64,000 nt of DNA from Simiduia sp. 21SJ11W-1 (lineage in GTDB: Bacteria > Pseudomonadota > Gammaproteobacteria > Pseudomonadales > Cellvibrionaceae): NCBI RefSeq assembly GCF_024138675.1, contig NZ_CP090959.1, positions 1,705,501 to 1,769,500 on the forward strand, in the 5' to 3' direction. The translations under genes were made by a program, and so were the position numbers. Below, in pieces: positions 57,932 to 64,000 of the stretch. The notes below the pieces were generated by a model. It worked only from the letters and a program-made list of their open reading frames with translations. It made no database searches and was not told the DNA's origin. Position 1 is the first letter of the stretch. Each line of letters begins with the position of its first letter.

Positions 57932-59077
57932 GTGCGCTGCCTGCTTCTCTCTGCCTATCACGCGCACAGTCACGCCTATTGGTGTGACGGCGTGATGGCA
58001 AATTTCCCGCACATTCAGTGGGAGCAGCTCACACTGCCTGCACGCTATTTTAATTGGCGTATTCGGGGCAACGCCATTTCCCTGCTTGCACAATACCCCG
58101 AGCAGTTGTCGGCGCCTGCCGATGCCATAGTCGCCACCTCCATGACCGATTTGGTGGGCCTGAAAGCCTTGGCTCCGCACTTGGCAGGCTGCCCGAGTGT
58201 GCTGTATTTCCATGAAAACCAGTTCGACTACCCGGCCAACGATGCCCAACAGGCGCGCCTGGAACCACAAATGATGACGCTCTACAGCGCGCTTGTGGCC
58301 AATTATCTGGTGTTTAATTCCTGCTATAACTGCAATACCTTTTTTGCAGGCGTGAGCGCCCTGGTGCGTAAACTGCCCGATGGCTTGCCGAAAAACCTGG
58401 TGGCAGATTTGCAGGCTAAAGCGCGCGTGCTGCCGGTGCCGTTAAACCCTGCCGCCCACCCAGGCCCCTCGGCAAAAGCCGGCCGCCTCACGGTGATTTG
58501 GAATCACCGCTGGGAGCACGACAAAGCCCCTGAAAGGCTCTATGAAGCCTTGGTCAAGCTGCGTGAAAAGGCCCCCGGTTGTGCGCTGACGGTACACCTG
58601 GTTGGGCAGTCTTTTCGCAAGGTGCCGGCCGTGTTTGCCAAAATTAAACAGCTACTTGAAGAAGAGGGCTGGGCGGGCGCCTGGGGTTTTCAGCAAGCGC
58701 GGGCAGATTACAACCGGTTGTTGGCCGAAAGCCACTTTGCCATCTCTACCGCGCTGCACGACTTCCAGGGCCTTGCGATGCTTGAAGCGGCGGCTTATGG
58801 GGCGCAACCCATACTGCCGCGAAGGCTTGCCTACCCTGAGTGGTTTAGTGAATCGGCAGCACGGTTTTATGGGTCTCACCCGGAAGATGTACACAGTGAG
58901 GCACAAGCGTTGGCAGAGGTTCTTGTGCAAGCGGTTCAGGGGCATTATTCAGGTGCAGCCATGCGCGGGCATGCGGCTGCAACAGAGGCCGTAGCCGCGC
59001 TGGGCTGGGGTAACTTAAGGGCCGCATACGGCCAGTTGTTTGATGAGCTGCAAGCCTCTGCGGGCTTAATGGGGTAG
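57932..59077 (+). CDS. DUF3524 glycosyltransferase, tRNA-queuosine mannosyltransferase-like
   Basis: 381 aa from GTG 57932, 9 nt after the previous gene. The N-terminal domain (LLLSAYHAHSHAYWCDGVMANFP, WRIRGNAI, YFHENQFDYP) is the DUF3524 signature shared with human GTDC1, recently identified as the mannosyltransferase that modifies queuosine in tRNA-Asp. The C-terminal half is a GT4-type Rossmann domain with VIWNHRWEHDKAPE and FAISTALHDFQGLAMLEAAAYG, the nucleotide-sugar-binding E-x7-E region. I infer glycosylation of queuosine tRNA; substrate in bacteria is unproven. trpS is next. Confidence 0.82.
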   Translation: MRCLLLSAYHAHSHAYWCDGVMANFPHIQWEQLTLPARYFNWRIRGNAISLLAQYPEQLSAPADAIVATSMTDLVGLKALAPHLAGCPSVLYFHENQFDYPANDAQQARLEPQMMTLYSALVANYLVFNSCYNCNTFFAGVSALVRKLPDGLPKNLVADLQAKARVLPVPLNPAAHPGPSAKAGRLTVIWNHRWEHDKAPERLYEALVKLREKAPGCALTVHLVGQSFRKVPAVFAKIKQLLEEEGWAGAWGFQQARADYNRLLAESHFAISTALHDFQGLAMLEAAAYGAQPILPRRLAYPEWFSESAARFYGSHPEDVHSEAQALAEVLVQAVQGHYSGAAMRGHAAATEAVAALGWGNLRAAYGQLFDELQASAGLMG

Positions 59078-59167
59078 TAGCGGCAACAAGAGCCGATGTG
59101 CAGGCTGCACGGCGGGGGCAGGTCGGGTATTATACGCGGCCCTAGCCAACACCAGAGTTTTAGCATT

Positions 59168-60175
59168 ATGAGCAAGCAGCGGATTTTAACGGGCATCACA
59201 ACCACGGGAACCCCGCACCTGGGCAACTATGTGGGTGCCATCCGCCCAGCCATTGAGGCCAGCCACGACACCAATAACCTGTCGTTTTATTTCTTGGCCG
59301 ATTTTCACGCATTGATCAAATGCCAGGCGCCGGAGTTGGTGCACCAGTCTACCCGTGAAATTGCCGCTACCTGGTTGGCACTTGGGCTTAATACCGATAA
59401 CGTGGTGTTTTATCGCCAGTCTGATGTGCCGGAAATTCCCGAGTTGTGCTGGGTGCTTACCTGCATGGCCGCCAAGGGCTTGATGAACCGCGCCCACGCT
59501 TATAAAGCCGCCGTTGCCGCCAACGAAGAGGCAGGTGAAGATACTGATTTTGGCATCACCATGGGGCTTTATAGCTACCCGGTGCTGATGGCCGCCGATA
59601 TTTTGATGTTCAATGCCCATAAGGTGCCGGTTGGGCGCGATCAAATTCAGCACGTAGAAATGGCGCGTGATATTGCCGCGCGTTTTAACCATCACTACGG
59701 TGAATTGTTTACGCTGCCAGAGGCAGTGGTAGACGACAACGTGGCTGTTTTACAAGGCCTCGATGGCCGTAAGATGAGCAAAAGCTACGGCAATACCATT
59801 CCGTTGTTTTTGGAAGAAAAGCCCCTCAAAAAGCACATCAACAAAATTAAAACCAATTTGCTTGAGCCGGGCGATCCAAAAGATCCCGATGACGCCACGG
59901 TATTTCAAATTTGGCAAGCCTTTGCCACGCCTGAGCAAACCCAATATATGCGTGACGAATTCGCAGCCGGCATCGCCTGGGGCGAAGCCAAAAAACAATT
60001 GCACGCACTGATTAACGATCAATTAAAAGAGGCCCGCGAGCGCTACCAAACGCTCTTGGCAGACCCGCTGCACATTGAGGCAGAGTTGCAAAAAGGGGCA
60101 GAGAAGGCCCGCTCATACAGTGCGCCGTTGCTGCAAAAGGTGCGCGAAGCTGTGGGTATCAAGCCGATTCGCTAA
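59168..60175 (+). CDS. trpS: Tryptophanyl-tRNA synthetase
   Basis: 335 aa from ATG 59168 ([14 protein letters not shown]); upstream in-frame codons are not conserved. Class I synthetase with the HIGH-equivalent TPHLGNY (about 14-20), [28 protein letters not shown] and KMSKS (about 204-208). It charges tRNA-Trp. It lies 90 nt downstream of the glycosyltransferase gene, so partial readthrough is possible. Confidence 0.96.
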   Translation: MSKQRILTGITTTGTPHLGNYVGAIRPAIEASHDTNNLSFYFLADFHALIKCQAPELVHQSTREIAATWLALGLNTDNVVFYRQSDVPEIPELCWVLTCMAAKGLMNRAHAYKAAVAANEEAGEDTDFGITMGLYSYPVLMAADILMFNAHKVPVGRDQIQHVEMARDIAARFNHHYGELFTLPEAVVDDNVAVLQGLDGRKMSKSYGNTIPLFLEEKPLKKHINKIKTNLLEPGDPKDPDDATVFQIWQAFATPEQTQYMRDEFAAGIAWGEAKKQLHALINDQLKEARERYQTLLADPLHIEAELQKGAEKARSYSAPLLQKVREAVGIKPIR

Positions 60176-60192
60176 GGGCTTACGGAAATTAT

Positions 60193-60225
60193 AAAGGCGC
60201 CCGGCAATGCCTGGCGCCTTTTTTT
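60193..60225. terminator. Rho-independent terminator of trpS
   Basis: A 13-position stem (AAAGGCGCCCGGC 60193-60205 against GCCTGGCGCCTTT 60209-60221) with one mismatch and loop AAT, then a T-run. Being A-flanked on the left, it can also serve the convergent bioA. Confidence 0.92.
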
Positions 60226-60274
60226 ATGTTCAAATTTTTTTGGTTTTTGTAAGATTGGGTGCGCGTGCGCGGCG

Positions 60275-61558
60275 CTAGCTGCCCATGCTCAATACCTTGC
60301 ACATGGCGCCGGTGAGCAGCGAAAGTTCCTTATCGCTGATAATGAGCGGTGGCATTACGTAAACCAGTTTTCCAAACGGGCGAATCCATACACCTTGGTC
60401 TACAAAGCGGCGTTGAATAAGCGCCATGTCAACCGGTGCTTGCATTTCCACCACCCCGATGGTGCCCAGTACCCGCACATTGGCAACACCTGGCAGCTGT
60501 TTGCAAGGCGCAAGCCCCGCGGTTAACCCGGCTTCAATTTGCAGAACCTTTGCCTGCCAGTTCTGGTTGCATAAAATATCCAAACTTGCATTGGCGGCCG
60601 CGCAAGCCAGCGGGTTGCCCATAAAGGTGGGCCCGTGCATGAACACACCGGCTTCGCCATCACAAATGCCTTGGGCCACTTTGTTGTTACACAAGGTGGC
60701 GGCCAGGGTCATGTAGCCGCCGGTTAAGCCTTTGCCCACGCAGAGAATATCCGGGCTGATACCTGCGTGCTCGCAGGCAAACATTTTACCGGTGCGCCCG
60801 AAGCCTGTGGCAATTTCATCGGCAATCAGCAATATGCCGTATTCATCGCACAGTGCGCGCGCCGCTTTCAGGTATTGCGGAGAATAAAAACGCATGCCGC
60901 CAGCGCCTTGCACTACCGGCTCTAAAATCAGCGCGGCAAGGGTTGTATGGTGCTCGCTCAGTATTGCCTTTAGTGGGGCAATATCTTCATCAGTGCAGGG
61001 GGCATCAAAGGCGCAGGTGGGCGCGGGCGCAAACAGGTGCGTGGGCATGGCATCGGCAAAGAGGTGATGCATGCCCGTTACCGGGTCACACACAGACATG
61101 GCACCAAAGGTATCCCCGTGATAGCCGCATCGCAAAGCAACCATGCGGGTTTTTTCAGGCTTGCCTTGTGAGCGCCAAAATTGCAGCGCCATTTTAAGGG
61201 CCACTTCCACAGACACAGAGCCCGAATCGGATAAAAAGACTTTATTTAAACCGGGCGGTGAAAGCGCAACCAGTTTTTGTGCAAGCTTCACGGCGGGCGC
61301 GTGGGTGAGGCCGCCAAACATCACATGGGAGACTTTATCCACCTGGTCTTTAATGGCTTGATTGAGCACCGGATGATTGTAACCATGCAGCATGCACCAC
61401 CAGCTGCTCATGCCGTCGATGAGCTTGCGGCCATCGGTGAGCTCGATGTATACGCCCTGGGCACTGGCTACCGGGTATACCGGCGGCGGATTGTTAAAAG
61501 ACGAGTAGGGGTGCCAGAGTAATTGTTTATCTAACGAAAGCAGGCTGTCTGTATCCAT
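60275..61558 (-). CDS. bioA: Adenosylmethionine-8-amino-7-oxononanoate aminotransferase
   Basis: 427 aa from ATG 61558. A class-III PLP aminotransferase of biotin synthesis that uses SAM as amino donor to make [38 protein letters not shown] and [14 protein letters not shown] are BioA signatures. [20 protein letters not shown] and [11 protein letters not shown] (PLP lysine) are present. No other bio gene is in the window. The upstream gap to the divergent DUF547 gene is only 38 nt, so its promoter must extend into that gene. Confidence 0.95.
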   Translation of the reverse strand: MDTDSLLSLDKQLLWHPYSSFNNPPPVYPVASAQGVYIELTDGRKLIDGMSSWWCMLHGYNHPVLNQAIKDQVDKVSHVMFGGLTHAPAVKLAQKLVALSPPGLNKVFLSDSGSVSVEVALKMALQFWRSQGKPEKTRMVALRCGYHGDTFGAMSVCDPVTGMHHLFADAMPTHLFAPAPTCAFDAPCTDEDIAPLKAILSEHHTTLAALILEPVVQGAGGMRFYSPQYLKAARALCDEYGILLIADEIATGFGRTGKMFACEHAGISPDILCVGKGLTGGYMTLAATLCNNKVAQGICDGEAGVFMHGPTFMGNPLACAAANASLDILCNQNWQAKVLQIEAGLTAGLAPCKQLPGVANVRVLGTIGVVEMQAPVDMALIQRRFVDQGVWIRPFGKLVYVMPPLIISDKELSLLTGAMCKVLSMGS

Positions 61559-61596
61559 GGGGGAACTACACAATGAACTTAAAAAGGGGAGTTTAC

Positions 61597-62379
61597 GTGG
61601 CTTGCCTGTTTAGAACCAGCCGGGCTCAAGCCGTGGCCGTGATCTGCAGCCTGTCAATGTTGCTGGCAAGTGCTTTTGCCGGCGCAGCCGAGGCAAATCC
61701 GTACCAGCAATTTTTAGATACCTACCGCCATGAAACGCCCCGTGGCGCACTGGTAGATTACCGGGCCGTAACCGATGCCCATAAGAAGGCACTGGGCAAC
61801 TATGTTGCGGGCCTTCAAAGGCAAGCGCCCAGCACCATGGGTGGCGCCGAGGCCCAAGCCTACTGGGTAAACCTCTACAACAGCCGGATGATTTTGCTGG
61901 TACTGGAGTCGGGCATTCCGGCATCAATCAAAGATGTGAAGCCTAATTTGGCGGCCTGGCTTGCCGGCGGGCCCTGGAAGTACCCGGTGGTTGACGTGGA
62001 GGGGCGCTCACTCAGTTTTGATGATATAGAACACGGTATATTGCGAGCCCAATGGCAGGAGCCCCGCATTCACTTTGTGCTCAATTGTGCGAGTATCGGT
62101 TGCCCGGATTTACCGGCCAAGGTGTTAACTGCAGGCACACTTGAGGCCCAGCTTGAATCTGCGGCCTGGGCGTTTATAAACAGTGAAAAGGGCGTAGATG
62201 TGAGCGCCAATACGGTGTACCTCAGCCGTATTTTCTATTGGTTTGGCGAAGATTTTGGCACCACCGAGGGCGCCCGCATCGCGTTTATCAATGGCTACCG
62301 CAAGGTGCCCATTCCCGAGGGGGCAAGCCTGCGCTACCGCTACGATTGGGCTCTGAACGACTATCAGGCGGCCCGGTAA
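61597..62379 (+). CDS. DUF547 family secreted protein
   Basis: 260 aa from GTG 61597, chosen because AGGGGAG (61585-61591) is spaced 5 nt before it; ATG 61573 would overlap that site. A signal peptide ends near AGAAEA. The mature part carries [35 protein letters not shown] (in part [16 protein letters not shown]) and [12 protein letters not shown], typical of DUF547. Function is unknown; a cysteine protease-like fold has been proposed for relatives. Its 3' end overlaps the convergent PilZ gene by 16 nt. Confidence 0.87.
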   Translation: MACLFRTSRAQAVAVICSLSMLLASAFAGAAEANPYQQFLDTYRHETPRGALVDYRAVTDAHKKALGNYVAGLQRQAPSTMGGAEAQAYWVNLYNSRMILLVLESGIPASIKDVKPNLAAWLAGGPWKYPVVDVEGRSLSFDDIEHGILRAQWQEPRIHFVLNCASIGCPDLPAKVLTAGTLEAQLESAAWAFINSEKGVDVSANTVYLSRIFYWFGEDFGTTEGARIAFINGYRKVPIPEGASLRYRYDWALNDYQAAR

Positions 62380-63122
62380 TTTTGCGCGAGCAGTGTGTCT
62401 ACATAATGGCTCAGCAGGCCGTATTGGTCGCTGGTTAAGCCGCTGAACTCTACGCTGATTTCCGTTTGCCGAACCGGGCGACGCAGAAAGCGAAAGCTTC
62501 GGATTTTGCCGTCGCACTGGATTTTCAGCTGCCGGCCCAGTTCAAATTGAATGTTGGGTACCTTGCTGCCGCGGCTGATCTCGCGCAGCTTGTCGCCGTT
62601 GAGGTTTAGCCGCATGCCACCGGCCGACAAATTTACCAGTGAGCCAAACCAGTGCGAACGCCAGGGCGATTGCAGCTTCACCGGCACCATGTGATCTTCA
62701 AGCAACAAGCGCGGGTGGCGACGCCGCTGGCGGTATTCCAGTGATTCCGGCAGGGGCACCAGGTAGCAGGGGCTGCCGGCAATGGTTTGGCGCTCCAGCA
62801 CCGGCGCTTCAAATTGCATGATTTTGCCCATGTGCTGGTGCGAAAGGTACAGGCTTTGGCCAATGGCTGGTTGTGGCGCGGTGGGGAACAGCTCATCCAG
62901 CACCAGCAGCCGTTGGCTGAAATTGATATCCAAAATCAGTGATTGAAAGCTTTGCCGGTGATTATCAAGCTGCACGGTAATCAGCTGGCGGCGGCTTTGC
63001 AGGTCTATCAGGCTTGCATAGCGCTGCATGATGCCCGTAAGGCTCATATCCTGGGCGGGTTCAACGGCAGGTGGCGCATCGGGTGTGCGAATTTTTTGCA
63101 TTACTGCGTGCAAAAGGCTCAT
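62364..63122 (-). CDS. YcgR-like PilZ-domain c-di-GMP receptor
   Basis: 252 aa. N-terminal YcgR-like domain (about 25-130), then a PilZ domain (about 132-245) with the c-di-GMP motifs RQRRRHPR (arginine switch) and NLSAGGMRLNL (N-x-S-x-x-G). A flagellar-brake or type IV pilus role is typical. No flagellar genes are nearby. ttcA starts divergently 212 nt away. Confidence 0.9.
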   Translation of the reverse strand: MSLLHAVMQKIRTPDAPPAVEPAQDMSLTGIMQRYASLIDLQSRRQLITVQLDNHRQSFQSLILDINFSQRLLVLDELFPTAPQPAIGQSLYLSHQHMGKIMQFEAPVLERQTIAGSPCYLVPLPESLEYRQRRRHPRLLLEDHMVPVKLQSPWRSHWFGSLVNLSAGGMRLNLNGDKLREISRGSKVPNIQFELGRQLKIQCDGKIRSFRFLRRPVRQTEISVEFSGLTSDQYGLLSHYVDTLLAQNYRAA

Positions 63123-63185
63123 AGCGTCATCTCAATCGGGCAAGGTGCAAGGTGTTGTAACAGGGGTAGAGCAATCGCTATGCCA

Positions 63186-63220
63186 GCCCGGCACCCCTTG
63201 AATTTAGAGGGGTGCCGGGC
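63186..63220. repeat. 13-bp perfect inverted repeat in a divergent promoter region
   Basis: GCCCGGCACCCCT (63186-63198) and AGGGGTGCCGGGC (63208-63220) around a 9-nt AT-rich loop. No T-run follows on either strand, and the flanking genes point away from it, so it is not an obvious terminator. Confidence 0.7.
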
Positions 63221-63334
63221 CTACTGTGATGCAGAAGGCGGCAGGGGTTTGCCGCATGTTGGCAAGCGGCAAGGCGGTTTCCCAAAGCGCTTAAAATCCG
63301 TACAATGGCGCCCCCAAAATCGCAGGCCACCCCC

Positions 63335-64000
63335 ATGCAAGATGTAGCCGAACGCAAAGACAAGCTGGAATTCAACAAGCTCCAAAAGCGCTTGAGGCGC
63401 CAGGTAGGCACCGCCATTGTAGACTTCAACATGATTGAAGATAACGACAAGGTGATGGTGTGCTTATCCGGCGGGAAAGATTCCTACGCCATGCTGGATA
63501 TCCTGATGAGCCTGCAAAAAACCGCGCCCATTCGCTTTGAGCTGGTGGCGGTGAATCTGGATCAAAAGCAGCCGGGCTTCCCCGAAGAGGTGTTACCCAA
63601 CTATTTGCGTACAGTTGGGGTGCCGTTTCAGATTCTTGAAAAAGACACCTACTCGGTGGTGAAAGAGAAAATCCCGGAGGGTAAAACCACCTGCGGCCTA
63701 TGCTCGCGCCTGCGCCGCGGCACCTTGTACAGCTATGCCGAAAAAATTGGCGCCACTAAAATTGCGCTCGGCCACCACCGCGATGACATGGTTGAAACCC
63801 TGTTTTTGAACATGTTTTATGGCGCCAAGCTTTCAGCCATGCCGCCTAAATTACGCGCCAGTGATGGCCGTAACATAGTGATTCGCCCGCTGGCCTATTG
63901 CCGCGAAAGCGATTTGCAGGCCTTTGCCGAGGCCCGCAATTTTCCCATCATCCCCTGTAATTTATGTGGCTCCCAGGAAAACCTGCAGCGCCAGAACATC
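63335..64000 (+). CDS. ttcA: tRNA 2-thiocytidine biosynthesis protein TtcA (C-terminus cut by window edge)
   Basis: 222 codons are visible. The PP-loop [12 protein letters not shown] (about 44-55) activates cytidine 32 of tRNA with [11 protein letters not shown] and IIPCNLCGS supply the cysteines of the [4Fe-4S] cluster needed for thiolation. [13 protein letters not shown] and [16 protein letters not shown] match E. coli TtcA closely. ATG 63335 is used; ATG 63305 is in frame ten codons earlier, but TACAAT at 63301-63306 could be the -10 box, which favours the later start. Confidence 0.95.
   Translation, partial: MQDVAERKDKLEFNKLQKRLRRQVGTAIVDFNMIEDNDKVMVCLSGGKDSYAMLDILMSLQKTAPIRFELVAVNLDQKQPGFPEEVLPNYLRTVGVPFQILEKDTYSVVKEKIPEGKTTCGLCSRLRRGTLYSYAEKIGATKIALGHHRDDMVETLFLNMFYGAKLSAMPPKLRASDGRNIVIRPLAYCRESDLQAFAEARNFPIIPCNLCGSQENLQRQNI

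Overview
This 64 kb window is a dense, mostly housekeeping stretch of a gammaproteobacterial chromosome of moderately high GC. It probably comes from a marine Cellvibrionales-type bacterium. The evidence is a complete Na+-translocating NADH:quinone reductase operon, soluble transhydrogenase, LexA-SulA and PsrA, together with a gene order (slt, uup, topA, lexA/sulA, psrA, nagZ, mtiP, csiV, mfd, gap, nqr, apbE, nqrM, sthA, PilZ, lolCDE) that I recall from Pseudomonas aeruginosa. The genus call is an inference; no rRNA gene is present. I saw no tRNA or rRNA gene, insertion sequence, prophage, CRISPR array or plasmid function.

Layout. 1-2.7 kb: a truncated PLP aminotransferase and uvrB. 2.8-7.3 kb: a signalling island with a membrane Ser/Thr kinase carrying PEGA and SUMF1-like C-terminal domains, a membrane-tethered PP2C phosphatase and a divergent two-FHA membrane protein. 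7.5-11.5 kb: a DUF5610-like orphan, a glutaredoxin-like protein, a degenerate EAL-HDOD protein and CheV. 11.7-21.4 kb: Slt, Uup, universal stress protein, two membrane-anchored unknowns, topoisomerase I and a DUF6586-like protein. 21.4-22.4 kb: two AT/CT-rich spacers with short tandem repeats flanking an 87-aa unknown. 22.4-28.8 kb: lexA-sulA behind two tandem SOS boxes, a LOG-family protein, psrA, nagZ, an MscS channel, mtiP and a cold-shock gene. 28.9-35.2 kb: csiV and mfd, diverging from a long-form GAPDH. 35.6-44.2 kb: nqrABCDEF-apbE-nqrM-sthA. 44.3-49.7 kb: a small periplasmic protein, a PilZ protein, lolCDE, DUF2062 and a coiled-coil unknown. 50-60.2 kb: adk, hemH, an AlgP-like histone H1-like protein, tsaB, uppP, a beta-hydroxyacid dehydrogenase, an M18 aminopeptidase, a cNMP-rhodanese fusion, a probable tRNA-queuosine mannosyltransferase homologue and trpS. 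60.3-64 kb: bioA, a DUF547 protein, a YcgR-like PilZ protein and truncated ttcA.

How the genes work together. DNA damage is covered by uvrB, mfd, lexA and sulA. Energy and redox are covered by Na+-NQR with its flavin transferase ApbE and iron-sulfur maturation factor NqrM, followed by the transhydrogenase. Envelope functions include Slt and NagZ (murein turnover and recycling), UppP, CsiV, MscS and LolCDE. c-di-GMP and phospho-signalling are represented by two PilZ proteins, EAL-HDOD, CheV and the kinase/phosphatase/FHA island. tRNA maturation is represented by TsaB, TtcA and the queuosine glycosyltransferase homologue.

The least conventional items are the kinase with a non-catalytic FGE-like C-terminal domain, the DUF3524/GTDC1-like glycosyltransferase beside trpS, the rhodanese fusion lacking its catalytic cysteine, the long nqr leader, and the near-helical-period tandem repeats between topA and sulA. 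No clearly novel multi-gene defence or mobile system was found.
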